A stretch of 64,000 bases of DNA from Branchiostoma floridae (lineage: Eukaryota; Chordata; Leptocardii; Amphioxiformes; Branchiostomatidae), in assembly GCF_000003815.2 (NCBI RefSeq), contig NC_049991.1:14740154-14804153 (forward strand), given 5' to 3'. The position numbers and the translations under genes are program-made. The stretch's first letter is position 1. Each line of letters opens with the position of its first letter. This document shows positions 22,870 to 34,802 of this stretch, one piece after another. Under the pieces are notes generated by a model. The model was given only the letters and a program-made list of their open reading frames with translations, ran no database searches and had not been told where the DNA came from.

Positions 22870-25800
22870 TGCTTCAGTTCTGTAGTTTACATGTTTGAGT
22901 GGGGTCGGTCGAATTGAGTGTGCCAATGTTGTGACATTTTGCCATTGACGCATGGACTGCAAAATAGATATGTTTACGACTTCAGTAAGGCAACATTAAG
23001 CCAATACCATGCATATGACTGTACTGTTATCGATAAAGTTTTGCTGTTGTTTTGTATGTAGCCTCTTAGTGCTATTGTCTGTATAGCTATTAGTTGTTGT
23101 TGGTTGCCATACATTGTAAATTCACTCAGTCATATAGTCTAACATTGAACAGCGGGGATACAATTAATTGGCAACAGGCTTGGAGTTTCGATGGGCAAGT
23201 ATGTTGTGCTTTATCAGTCTCTAGATACAGTAGGACATGTGCATGGCTCAGACAAACCCATCTCTCAGATGCAATAGAACTCATATATAAGAGAACTCAA
23301 AACTAATATTGTATAAAATGTGTACTTGATATGATAAAGGGTCCTCCCTGAAATTATGTTGTGCTGGTCATATGTATCTTTACCTACTAAGTACATATAT
23401 CGGAATGTTTCTTAGCAATTTTGAACATCATGCAAGATCTGGGTATTTTCCTTCAGTCGTGTGGGAGACTAGAAGGGGAGAACAAAAGAACACGAGTGAT
23501 GGCCTGATGCAAGCAAGCCTTCGCCTTTATTCTGGATAGTTCTTCAGTACCAGTCCTCACAAATATTCATGCAATGCACTTTGACTTACTACAGTAAGAG
23601 TCAGGCTTTTAAGTAAAACTTGTGCATCTAGAACAATGCTAATACGTGTCTGAAGCGCGGCGTAACAAAGATTAAACAAGTCAACAGTTTTAAACGCAAT
23701 ATCCGTGAATAATTCCATCAGGTTGTTAAATGATAATCTGACATCCAGTCTTACCGTAGTTGGCCAACTTTCTTTAGTAAAGCCCCAGCGCAAAACTTAC
23801 AATGGCGGCAGAAATTTCTTTTGCCTCAAAGACAACCTACCAAACCACGGTAGCCTGGGTGCCAGGTTATATATTAAGTAAATGACTGAATAGGAAAAGT
23901 TCTTCATTCCCAACCAGGGCATGGGGAGTAACTAGTCATGTTTTGGATCGAATTCCTTGGAAGTAACTTAGGGACTGCATTTGTCAGCAACCACATCTAG
24001 CTGCAGTGCAAAGCAAAGCAGTTAGTGATGCTCCAAGGAAGGTGACAGATGGTCAACGAAACGTCGGCCGTTATGTCACTCCCTCGTTGTTACTAAAACA
24101 AGTGCTTTTAAAAAGCTGGCATTTTGCCAATGTTTGCGTGTGTGAACGTTTTTTTCTAGTTATTAGAATGTCATATAAATAGAACAGAGTAACTAAACCT
24201 GATATTGGCGCATGGAGAGATTCACATATGTGCCTGAATCTAGATCTAGACGCCACCTGTTAAAATTTGCGTGAAGTGCAGCAAATTTCACTACACTGCC
24301 TGTTTTTGAGTGAGCTCTGTTGCGGGGCATTTTTAAGTTGTTTTTTTTTAATTTTTATTTCTATTCGGCAAAAAAACGAAGCGGCGAATCCGTTAACCAA
24401 AGAAATAAATTGGTGTGGCCAAATGGATGTAAAAATTAGTATTTTAATGGTGTAAAAAAGAAATGTGTTGAAAAAATGCCCGTTTTAACAGGTATAGAAA
24501 TGTTTGGCATGAATTGAACAGGTCCGTTCATCTCAACATCACTCCATCACAACGGCGACTACTATGGATAGAAATGCAAACAAGAAAAAATAAAGTTCGT
24601 TCGGTGATTTTTATCATTAAAGATCGACAAATCCTTTCAAGTTGACAAGACGGCGAAGCGCAAGCGCAGTAAAGTGGGGGTTCCCGGAAGTGTGGAAGCA
24701 GGATCCGAAGACCCGACCTCCCCGCTTACACCGGCGAATTTCTGGCATTTTAAAAATTTACAAGCAAAATAAACACATCACAAGAAAAAGAAACTTATAT
24801 CCTTTATTTTGATGGGTAACTTTACCTCTAGAACCGGATAGTTTTTGTACCGCGGGTGTGGGAAGATGGTAGGGAAATTTACGGATCGCCGTACTGCAGA
24901 GGGCGGTTTTCGCGGATCAAATTATGAATATTCGCAAGGGCCTCTGGGACGCTATATGTAAGTGTTATGTATATATATTCGATTTATTTGGAAAACATTT
25001 CATCTTTATGAATTGCTAATGCATGGGTAAATGTTAAAGCAATTATTTGATGATATGCTGCACCAATCTAAGGAATATCATACTTCATTTATTAAATTTA
25101 ATGAAATATCAGGGGCAATTACGGACCACAAACAATGACTTATGACAGAGCTTTTAAGAAGTATACAAATTCTTAGCAGATACTGTAAATCACTTTATCT
25201 TCACGGAGAAAATTGAACTTGTTCTCGGAACTATATGTTCACTGTCGAGGCAAGTGCACATGAAAAATGTCTGTGAATTATTTTTTATCGGTAATGATAA
25301 GTTCACGTTACAGTCGTCACCGTGAAAACAGTGAACATAACATTACAGTGAAAAAAATCAGGAATTACAGTATTGAACAGGTCCGTTCATCACAACGCCC
25401 ACTATTCTGGCCTCAGAGCATTTTGCCGCTAAGGCGGCAAAATGCAAAAAACAACTTTTCTATTAAGTGTTAAGCCCAAGTATTATTAAGTCCGGCAGAT
25501 AGTTCTCGTTAACCAATCATGTAACCATTTCAAGGAGGTGCCTTGAACAGCATTACTACTCCGACGGGTACCTACTGGCTGTTACAATACAACAAGCTGA
25601 ATGCTAGTATCAAAGCTCACACCGTGTATCATACATTGTACAGATAACGCTACATTTATGCTAATTTGACTGGATGAATAGATTTATGACCGAGGGATAT
25701 GTATCTCATCATTAGTGAAGGCACTTTTCAATGGTGTACAAGCTAGTTTCATTTTTATCATAATGTACTTTGTCTATGTACAGCCGCTATGCATCTCCCC

Positions 25801-26353
25801 TGATGCCCGCGGCTGATTGATTGATTGATTGTACTTTGTCTGACCCTTGCCTCTTCCCTCATGACTTCAATGGAAAGCGTCCTCAGGCAGCGGCAGGCCG
25901 ATTTGAGCTTTCATGAATAAACAAAGGTTCATAATACTGCTTACTTTACCATAATACTGTACAGCTCACACTAGTGCTGTCCTAATATATGTGATTTGAA
26001 ATATTGCGGGTCCAGGAGCCGATATCACTTTACCCAGTCTTCTTACATAGCTAAAAGCCAGACAAAATGTCAAGGGTCAGCTTTTTTCTCTATACAAACA
26101 ACAAGAATAAGCTCTGACTCTCAGTCTGCATCTTCGCCTCTATGACTGAAGTTTGTTTTCCTAAGTATATGTATAACGTTATATGGCAAGAACAATGAGC
26201 ATTTTGTATCTTGGCTATTGTGACTAGAGATCTGTTAAGTTCCCATTAAAGTGCAAGAAAACTGAGGTCAGAGTTCTTTTACAACGAGCCTTGCTCCTCT
26301 GGCTTTAAAAAGCATAATGGCCGACGTGCCAAGATGATTTACAGGCCTTAGAG
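22870..26353. other. intergenic, repeats only
   Basis: No credible exon. Contents: a LINE-tail-like segment (23014-23121), a lone TAGCCTGGGTGCC terminus (23850), a CpG-richer patch (24590-24930), and the word TTGAACAGGTCCGTTCATC at both 24513 and 25374 (dispersed repeat). Confidence 0.5.
23014..23121 (+). mobile_element. short non-LTR retrotransposon 3' tail, family A copy 1
   Basis: GACTGTACTGTTATCGATAA, then GTAGCCTCTTAGTGCTATTG, TCTGTATAGCTATTAG and CCATACATTGTA. The same order is at 31944-32095, where the copy ends in CAATAAAGTCATTCATTCATTC. These look like severely 5'-truncated LINE 3' ends. Confidence 0.55.
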
Positions 26354-29300
26354 TTAGACAGGCTGAGCCTTCACAGCTTGTTCGGCGGGGGCCGGGGTCT
26401 GTCCCCCGGCAGGGTAGGCCGGGCCCTGCTGGCCAGGCGGCGGCAGGTAGGCTGGGGGAGGCCCGCCCAGCGGCTGGATGTACCCGGCCTGGGGGTAGCC
26501 ACCCGGAACTGCTGTAAAGACAAAACGCATTAATGTAATCGTTGAAGAGATTCATTAGTCACGTTTGTTCACAGTTAATAGAATTTTTCATCAATCTCTC
26601 GGGGGAACTAGGTCACTCCGTGATCAAGATGGACTGATAGCCATCGAAAATTTGGAGGTACGTGTGCTCACATTTAATAACAGTCACTGATTGATGAAAA
26701 ATTCTATTAACTGCATCCATGTAATATTTGTTGTCTCGTACAGAGTGTAACGCTAGTTCACCTTTATCCGCGGAGTGGACCTAAATCTGCTGTTTTCAAG
26801 TGATCTTGGGATATGGTAGTTTCAAACTGCAGTATTTGTCCGTCGACTAGATTTTACTGCTTTCACTGCTTACCCTGTTTTGAAACAACGGATACAGGTT
26901 ATTCCGCGGATAAAGGTGAACTACCGTTAAGTCATTCACGGTAGCAGTTCAGAAAATCACTAAAAGTACATGGTGTCTTCTATATTTTCCATGAGATAGG
27001 CTGGATGTATTCCTTGTAGCAAATCAATGCAATAAAGTTTGTATAACTTGATATCACAATTAAATGTTGCTATGACGTATTTATTTTGAAACATTTTTCA
27101 GAACTATCTAAAATGAAAGCGGGATGACTATACTGACTAACTATGATGTTCAGGGGTGATGTTAGGCTTAGGTCCCATTTGAAACTGGGGCCCGACGGGG
27201 TGGCTTGCGGAAATAAAAAAAATAAAAGTGCTTACCAAGGAATATAACGTTACACAAATTATGCTCATGAATAATTTTGTTTACGTTCTGTGTGTTTTGT
27301 TGCCTTTTATTTCACTTTTTTTCCGAAAACTATCCGGCCGGGCCCCGGGTTGGGAATTGGGACCTAAGCCTTACCTGGGTTGTTGACACTGGGAGGCATC
27401 TGGGCGTACGGCAGGTTGGAAGGCTGCATGATCACCACACTCGAAGCCGGCTAGAACAACAGACTTGCCATTAGATAATATCGCACTGACTTGATTAATC
27501 TATGGAGGACTTCCGTATCTAAATATGAATGACATTCTCGCACGTATCGAGTATTGTTCATTAACAAAAAAAAGTTTGCAAAGAAGCTGCAAAATGAGCA
27601 AATATGATCAAAAGATATGTCTAGCACGACAGTCTCAAGAACAAGTGTAAATCCTCTTGGAAGCTCATCTGTGTTGGTAGTAATGACAGTGCAATTCTAA
27701 ACTTTCTTCCAACACAAAGGTATACACGGATCAAATTTTCGTGCCACGTTTGACCAATTACTGACGTCACGTATCCACAAGATCACGTGTTATCAACTCT
27801 GTAACTCTAGCGAGTCTGAAGTAATTGGTCGTCAGTATTGATCCTAAAGAAATCGATCCGCAAAGTGAAAATTTGATCCGTGTATACCTTTGTGTAGGAA
27901 GAAAGTTTATCATTGTACTAAGTGTTAATCCTGACTGATAAACGACGTCAGTGGTTGTTGAAAATTTGATCCGTGTATTCCTTTGTGTTGGAAGAAAGTT
28001 AAAAATTGTACTAAATCCTGCCTAATTGAAATAAGAAACGACCGAGCGCCCCACCTGCTGGTCGCAGCAGGAACAGCCCACCACACAGCCGACGATGGAC
28101 GAGGCGAAGCACAGGATCATCTCCACCAACCCTAGCGCCAGGCAGGTGTAGTGCAAGGCGATCATGGTCGAGCAGTTCCTGTGATATTAATGGAGGCATA
28201 GGGATGTAACAGCCACTAAGCAGTAAGACTTCAAGTCATCCAAAGCCGAGCTGTCAGGATCATCCTACAACTGAAACGACGATCCAGTGTCCAGGACTTA
28301 CACACCAAACTCAACTGGAGGTACTTGATGCAGCGCCAAAAGGAACACACTGATCTTAGAGTAAATCAGATATATTCTGTAACAAAGTGTACGAGAAGTA
28401 TAACTATAGGAGATGGAGAATACAGAGAATGCGAATCCCCGCTATCTTGAATGCTGTAGGGCATAACACACAGTTGTCCCAGGCATTGTATAACTCTCAG
28501 TGACCACTTTGCATGCATTGCGAGGTTTCTGATCTTAGAGCAAATCGGATATATTCTGTACGCACAACTGTAGGTGTCTGACAATACAGGAGACTACTTA
28601 CGAATCCCCACTCTCCTGACTGCCGTAGGGCATGACATCACCGTTGCCCCAGGAGTCGTAGCCCTCGGTGACGAAGACGTTGTTGAAAGCGCCCGAGAGG
28701 GTCTGCTGTAAGTCCACCACAAGGCAGGCCCAGGTCACCGCGGCGCCCGACACGCTGACCTGGGACAGCGCCACGAAGATGCCGATGATGCTCAAGGTCA
28801 GGAAGGCTGGGGTCTGAAGAACAGATACAGACACAGATTGTCATAACTCGCGTAAACCAGACATCGTGAATGAAATTACGAGCTAGCCAGAAAGGCTGAA
28901 AGTCTTCGGTCGTAATTATGTCACTGGAAAATAGAGGTATATTGTTTTTGGTTTGCCAGTCTCTACATTTGTGTTGTGGTCAGCATAACGTTAGAACCTT
29001 TGGATGAATTGTGATTATGTTTGGTTGGTGAGTAGTTCAGATAAAGATGAAGGTCAAGGTCAATTATGGCTCTCCTGGCGGCTGTTCTTGGTACTGCTTT
29101 CGCACATCTTTTGGTGTATATAGTGATAAGCCACAGAAAAGGCACTATGGGCCATTTTCAAGTCTTAATCAAGTCTTTACCATACGGGATTCGAAACCCC
29201 GACCTTGAAACATTACATAGTTTAGGATAACGTTCTGGATATGACAGCTATAACTTACGAATCCGGTAGGAGCGCCCTCCCGCTTGAAGTTCCTCCCGGC

Positions 29301-30479
29301 CATGATACCCATGGTTCCTGTGATGACCACCTACAGAAGCGGGAAAATATCCAATCAAATTCTCCACTAGCCTAGTAAGGCTAACGTCACATTTCCACAA
29401 AGTACTAGTACGATATAAAAGTCAACAAAAACACAAAACGGACCAAAAAATAATCCAACAGCGCGTCTTGTGCATATCTATTGGCAAACATCTTAATTCT
29501 TCGTTTCCCCAAACAGCCAGGTCGGGACCCGGGTAGGAAATGTGACGTAAGACTAACCATTTTCAACTGGCCGGCTTAGGCTTAGGCTTAGGTCCCATTT
29601 CCGAACGGCGGGGCCCGGCCGGGTTGTTTGCGTAAACGAAAAATAAAAGTGTTCACCGAGGAATATACACAAATTATGCTTCTGTCTGATTTTTTGTACT
29701 GTGTGTGTGTTTTGTTGCCTTTTTTTAAGTGAATAACCCTGACTTAAAAGCAAAAACGTGACATTTTCAAGGCAGCATGTCGACCGCAGGTACATTCTCT
29801 AGATCTAGCTTGACCTTTACCGTTTGACAGGTTCTCATGAGTGGGCGGGCGAAAGTATGTATGGATTATTATGGACTTACATACGTAATGTTTATTGACA
29901 TAACAAAAGTGCAGCGGCTTTCGTACATATGGGGTACACATACAAACATGTGGATACTTCTTAATGAAGTAACAAACATATAAAAATGAAAATATCGACA
30001 TTTACACTTCTAGTTCTTAGGTCTAAATATTATTCAATATATTTACCTACCTTTACACNNNNNNNNNNNNNNNNNNNNNNNNNNNNNNNNNNNNNNNNNN
30101 NNNNNNNNNNNNNNNNNNNNNNNNNNNNNNNNNNNNNNNNNNNNNNNNNNNNNNNNNNCTTAAGGTAAATAGCGTTTATAATATCGCGAACTTTAACTTT
30201 ATTCGAATTGCAACAGGTGCAATACAATGTGGACACTAGGCAGCTACCCAGCTGATGTACAGATACATTTACTGTACAAAAAATGAACAATATCGTGAAC
30301 AATCCATGATGCAGTGATCGACTTACAAATGCTCCAGCCCAGATTGGCCCGCTGATGCGACTGTAGTAGTCCGCCGGGAAGGCTGCGGCGGCGGCGATCC
30401 CCAGCACCGTGCTCAGGGCGCCCAGGCTGACCAGGGCCACCCCCAGCCCGAACATGCCGTGGCCGTTGTTCTTACACAT
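26354..30479 (-). CDS. four-transmembrane MS4A/CD20-like protein, paralogue A
   Basis: Six coding exons on the minus strand: 30327-30479, 29259-29330, 28602-28813, 28055-28178, 27375-27450, 26354-26511 (stop 26354-26356). Phases 0,0,2,0,1 fit, giving 264 aa. Four hydrophobic segments are visible: ~10-34 (LGVALVSLGALSTVLGIAAA), ~41-62 (SGPIWAGAFVVITGTMGIMA), ~77-107 (FLTLSIIGIFVALSQ...) and ~150-182 (ALGLVEMILCFASSIVGCVV). A ~35-residue loop with an NCS sequon precedes TM4. The cytoplasmic tail is cysteine-, then proline-rich (PPPAYLPPPGQQGPAYP). The glycine-rich first half and the SGPIWAGAF...TGTMGI motif recall MS4A/CD20 tetraspans (PF04103); this family call is inference. The start was chosen by alignment with paralogue B, whose first exon is also 51 codons. 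An upstream in-frame ATG exists at 30522-30524, but an acceptor lies between the two. Confidence 0.85.
26572..26713. mobile_element. MITE-like foldback with perfect 25 bp inverted repeats
   Basis: 26572-26596 (CAGTTAATAGAATTTTTCAT then CAATC) is the exact reverse complement of 26689-26713, with 92 bases between. Non-coding, in intron 5 of paralogue A. Confidence 0.85.
26756..26921. mobile_element. TA-flanked MITE, GTTCACCTTTATCCGCGG family, copy 1
   Basis: Begins GTTCACCTTTATCCGCGGA and ends with the inverse TCCGCGGATAAAGGTGAAC. It is bordered by TA on both sides (26754-26755, 26922-26923). The interior word GTTTCAAACTGCA and the ends recur at 60638-60931. Length 166 bp. Confidence 0.88.
27165..27370. 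mobile_element. GGCTTAGGTCCCA-terminated MITE abutting a splice donor
   Basis: Inverted ends GGCTTAGGTCCCA / TGGGACCTAAGCC with flanking TTA duplications (27162-27164, 27371-27373). Length 206 bp, non-coding. Its right edge is 4 bases from coding exon 27375-27450 of paralogue A. Confidence 0.85.
27687..28005. mobile_element. MITE with ~55 bp inverted ends and a duplicated right end
   Basis: The left end (27687-27740) contains AACTTTCTTCCAACACAAAG, then GTATACACGGATCAAATTTTC. Its inverse occurs twice: at 27867-27914 and again at 27960-28005. Non-coding; lies in intron 4 of paralogue A. Confidence 0.85.
29374..29556. mobile_element. MITE with ACGTCACATTTCC ends
   Basis: The left end CTAACGTCACATTTCC is matched by the right end GGAAATGTGACGTAAGAC, in inverse orientation. 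Non-coding; in intron 1 of paralogue A. Related ends occur at 17404. Confidence 0.7.
29585..29735. mobile_element. truncated copy of the GGCTTAGGTCCCA MITE
   Basis: GGCTTAGGTCCCATTTCC and GGGGCCCGGCCGGG, then AATAAAAGTGYTYACC..GAGGAATAT, as in the 27165-27370 element. The right inverted end is missing. It is preceded by extra GGCTTA repeats. Confidence 0.7.
30059..30158. other. assembly gap (100 N)
   Basis: Exactly 100 N in intron 1 of paralogue A; probably a gap of unknown real size. Confidence 0.95.
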
Positions 30480-30594
30480 TGTGGTGAACTTTAAGGGTTT
30501 GTCCTTAACCCTAGGAAATGTCATGAAGTCAATAACAGATTTAAATCAAAAGGAGCAAGAACAAGTCATGAATATATGATACATGTGTTTCTTT

Positions 30595-31800
30595 TTGTTA
30601 CCCAGCACCGTGCTCAGAGCGCCCAGGCTGACCAGGGCTACCCCCAGCCCGAACATGCCATGGCCGTTGTTCTTACACATGGCGGTGAGCTACCCTAGGA
30701 CTGTCGAAGAATTTCTTGAAGTCAATAACCAATTCAAAGTAAGGTCATGAACATATGATACATTTTTTGTTACCCAGGACGGTGCTAACGACACTAAGGC
30801 TGACCAGGGCCACCCCCAAATCGAACATACCATGGCTGTTGCTCTTACACATGGTGGCGAACTAACCACCCTAGGACTGTCGGAGAATTTCTTGAAGTCA
30901 ATAACAAATGTAAATCAAAAGCAGCAAGAACACCTGATGGACATTTATGATACGTGTATTTCTTTTTGTTACCCAGCACCGTGATCAGGGCGCCCAAGCT
31001 GACCAGGGCCACCCCCAGCCCAAACATGCCATGACCGTTGTTCTTACACATGGTGGCGAGCTACCCTAGGACTGTCGGAGAATTTCTTGAAGTCAATAAC
31101 AAATTTAAATAAAGGTTATGAACATATGATACATGTACATTTTTTGTTACCAAGGACGGTTGTCAGGGCGCTCATGCTGACCAGGGCCACCCCCAGCCCG
31201 AACATGCCGTGGCCGTTGTTCTTACACATGGCGGCGAGATACCCTAGGACTGTCGGAGAATTTCTTGAAGTCAATAACAAATTTAGATAAAGGTTATGAA
31301 CATATGATACATGTATTTCTTTTTGTTACCCAAGTCAGTGCTCAGGGCGCCCAGTCTGTTGTTCTTACACATGGTGGCGAACTTCAAGGGCTGGTCCAAC
31401 CCTAGGACTGTCAGAGAATGTCGTGAAGTCAATGACAAATCAAAAGCAGTAAGAACAAGTCATGAACATATGGTACATGTACATCTTTTTGTTACCCAGC
31501 ACCGTGCTCAGGGCGCCCAGACCGACCAGGGCCACCCCCAGCCCGAACATGCCGTGGCCGTTGTTCTTACACACGGTGGCGACCTACCCTAGGACTGTCG
31601 GAGAATGTCTTGAAGTCAATAACAAATGCAATCAAAAGCAGCAAGAACAGGTCATGAACATATGATACATGCACATCTTTTTGTTACCCAGGACGATGCT
31701 CAGGGCGCCCAGCTGCAGGCTGACCAGGCTCACTCCCAACCCGAACCTGGCCTAGCAATACAGCTAAGCAGGACATGGTGTGACCTACCCTAGGACTGTC
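30595..31800 (-). repeat. tandem array of seven exon-1 fragments of the MS4A-like gene
   Basis: Units of ~170-200 bp repeat the first ~79 coding bases of paralogue A exon 1 plus ~100 bases of upstream sequence. Start codons (minus strand) lie near 30680, 30852, 31051, 31230, 31365, 31574 and ~31776. Units 1-4 keep an open frame beginning MCKNNGHGMFGLG or a close variant. Unit 2 has several substitutions, unit 5 an internal deletion, unit 6 GTG in place of ATG, and unit 7 is degenerate. Where the true exon continues GTGCTGGGGATCGCC, the units read GTGCTGG followed by GTAACAAAAAG (units 1-3 and 6 closest), so each ends in a donor-like GT. Confidence 0.85.
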
Positions 31801-31943
31801 GGAGAATTTCATGAAGTCAATAAAAAATTTAAAACAAAAGCACCAAGAACAGGTCGTGGACATATGATACATCTTTTTTCTTTTTGTTCCTCGCACCCTT
31901 CTATACTTCTATTCCCAATGCGAGACCAGATCACTCATACTTG

Positions 31944-32095
31944 ACTGACTGTGCTGTTATCGATAATATTTTGTTGTTCTGTACATGTATGTAGCCTTGT
32001 AGTACTATTGTCTATATAGCTAGTAGAAGTTGTTTTCGGTGGCCATACATTGTACTTTGTGCGATTGTTGAACAATAAAGTCATTCATTCATTCG
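31944..32095 (+). mobile_element. non-LTR retrotransposon 3' tail, family A copy 2
   Basis: Same word order as 23014-23121, ending GAACAATAAAGTCATTCATTCATTC, i.e. a polyadenylation-like signal plus a short microsatellite. This is typical of LINE 3' ends; no reverse-transcriptase ORF remains. Confidence 0.6.
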
Positions 32096-32646
32096 CCCTG
32101 ACAATTAATTATACTTAACTTAAGAATGCAACAAGAAACGAGAAACGACAATTTCGTATTGTCTTATTTTTCAAGTGACCGCACAGTATTTTTCTTGTAC
32201 GTTGATGAAGGTTAGACGCTTGAGATAGCATTCCCTACGTTTCGTAAGTGGCTGGTGAAAGACACCGGATGCTGTCTGACACGCCGTTTACAAAACGTAT
32301 GAATAACTTATGTAGTTTATGTTATAGACTATACCACACGAGAAATTGTTTATGTATGTGTGTGATGGTTTTTGTGCAGATGAAGAAAAACAATCTGTCG
32401 AGTGTAAAGGTCTCACTCCTACGCAGAGCTTTTCCGAGATCCATATAATTATATATAATCCATAGACTTATACGTCTACCGGGAAAGCTTTTAATGTATA
32501 GGGTCTGAAAAGGTCTATGTAGAACCATAAAAGGTCTTTGTTCCCGCGCTATAGTTAGAATGTGCGTGGGCAGCCGCAAGCCATTGCAGACTGGCGCCCA
32601 CGTACTGTGCTGGATGGTGTTTTTGATTGCATGTCTGGAGGAGAAG

Positions 32647-33718
32647 TAGCCTGAGTATCACCGGATTTCTACCGGGGCTCCTTACGCTACCCTTGAAAAT
32701 AGAGTAGCGAGTCAAACACCCGAGTGGGGTCCATTTGGACCCCAGGCGTAAATTTTGAAGAACCATTTGAACATTTTTTATCTGACGAAAAAATCCTTCC
32801 GTGACTTTGTCAGCCAATATCTTCTATACCTTCTCCTAAGTTTTTATGAAGATTGGTACAATACTGTGGAAGCTATAAAGAAAGTCCGTGATCAGTCCGT
32901 CTGGGGTCCAAACGGACCCCAGCCAAAAAGTGCAGGTTTTGAAACAAACTTTTGAGTCTAACTCCGTAACTACTTATCCTATCACCACCAAACTTTCAGA
33001 GAATAGTAAACATGTAAAAGTAAATCCTCCTTAAAACTTCTGTGTCATCACCATATAATATGACGACATTATGACGTCATTTAGCTTATAAGGGCGGCCA
33101 TCTTGGATTATGACTAATGAAGTCATGAAATTAGCATAAATTATAAATTTTGAATCATGAAAATAGCATTAAACTTCATAGAATTTAATTGTTGTAAGAA
33201 AACATGCATGGTTTACCAAAAAAAAACTTGTTGAAATCGAAATTGGAATTTTTTTGCAAAAATATGCCTATCATAATTCCGTTGCCATGGCAACCTAAAT
33301 AATGATAAATTTACTTTATTGACAAAAATATTTTGCAAACAATATTTTGTGATATATTACCAAGTTTCGTAGCTTTAGCACTAGCCGTTCATGAGTTATT
33401 GGACATAAAGGTTGCTGATGGCCTCAAAATTCCCCTCTCTGGTCAGAATGGGTTTAGTGCAAAACATGGTCCTTCTGATCTTTTGCATAAATTATGATAA
33501 TGAGGTGGAATTAGCAACACCTTAACATGTCAAAATATTCCTCTTACATTGACGAAGCAATGTATGCACAATGATCACCGATAGGAATTGGAAGTGAGAT
33601 GTTATGAACAAAACATTTTGGGGTCCGTTTGGACCCCACTCGGTCATTTTAGTCGCAAAAAAAGGTCGGGTGCTTGAGGGATAAGGAGCCCCGGTAGAAA
33701 TCGGATGTACCAAGGCTA
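32647..33718. mobile_element. 1.07 kb non-autonomous TIR element
   Basis: The left end TAGCCTGAGTATCACCGGAT, then TTCTACCGGGGCTCCTTA, is matched by the inverse right end at 33681-33718 (rc: TAGCCTTGGTACATCCGATT, then TCTACCGGGGCTCCTTA). A second inner pair GAGTGGGGTCC..TTTGGACCCC occurs at 32720 and 33620, and the word GGGGTCC..ACGGACCCC at 32905. No transposase ORF. A partial terminus (TAGCCTTGGTACATCCGA) restarts at 33727. Confidence 0.85.
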
Positions 33719-34539
33719 GTCCTCTAGCCTTGGTACATCCGAACGACAAGTTTAGTTCAGTCCAGTTCAGAAGGACAAACAAACAAAGAAAACAAAACAA
33801 AACACTCAATTCCTTGCACTGTATATGTGATATTTTTTTCCTCGTCGTCTTAGTGCTAAAGAAAGATTCCAGTTTGCAGAATTATACACCTCGTGTCATT
33901 GAAAGGGAATGCCATCCTGTTTATGCATGGCGCAGCAGCCTGAATACTTCCCCAGTAGAATTCAATTACAGGTGAAAGAATGTGTACCAATTATGCCGCG
34001 TGCGTAGTTTCCTCACGAAGAGCTTTCAACGTTTTAAGGCACAAACACGGGTTTATATGTTATGTTTGCGTGTATTTGTTGAGGGGATAAACATTCTGTT
34101 CGTTTGTTTGTTGCCCAAAACCATGTTTTTTTTCTTTATCTATCATAACCGGTAAACCAGCTTAGTACAAAACACACCTGTTTTGTACAGCAAGCATAAG
34201 CTGCGAAGACCAAAGTGTAAGATTTCATTCACTCACACCGGGAAGAACCCCTGCTCAAGTGTAGTGGGATCGAAGTATGGCTTTCCCTAAAGGAAATATA
34301 TTCCTCGCTTTGAATCTATGTCTAGTGTTGAAAAATTCATTTTTCTTAAAAATATGAGCTTTGATCAAACGACATTATACAAACACATGTTTTTCCTTAT
34401 CTTCTGTATAAACTCTGCTCTGTTTAGTTCTACGAAACCCTTGTTTGATGGTTTAATTTTGGTGATTATGATTTGATATCTGGCCTGTTACCCGATACCG
34501 ATTATGTTCCTGACGTTCTTTCATGTTATAATATCCTTT

Positions 34540-34667
34540 GTTCAATTATGATTTGTATTGTGTGTGTCTTATAAGCCCACGTGGGCTGGGCGTTCTAACG
34601 CATGACACGTTAATAAAATTCATTCATTCATTCATTCATTCATTCATTCATTCATTCATTCATTCAT
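34540..34667 (+). mobile_element. LINE-type tail with (CATT)n
   Basis: CGCATGACACGTTAATAAAATTC is followed by about 12 CATT units (34619-34667). AATAAA plus a simple repeat is the usual 3' end of some non-LTR elements. The serine/phenylalanine-rich ORF over it is an artefact. Confidence 0.55.
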
Positions 34668-34802
34668 ATACAAACACATCTCAAGCTAACGTTACATATT
34701 TAACATTACTAAGAAACGGGAAGAAGCCGAACAAATGTATTAGAATAGTTTTAGAATCTATGTTTTAGTTAAGTCTTAGAAACCATGTTTACTGCATTAC
34801 TA

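Noticed and set aside
24030-24090. GGTCAACGAAACGTCGGC resembles hammerhead-ribozyme tails of Penelope-like elements
   Set aside because: The required CTGATGA core is absent (CAGATGG instead) and no reverse-transcriptase frame is nearby.
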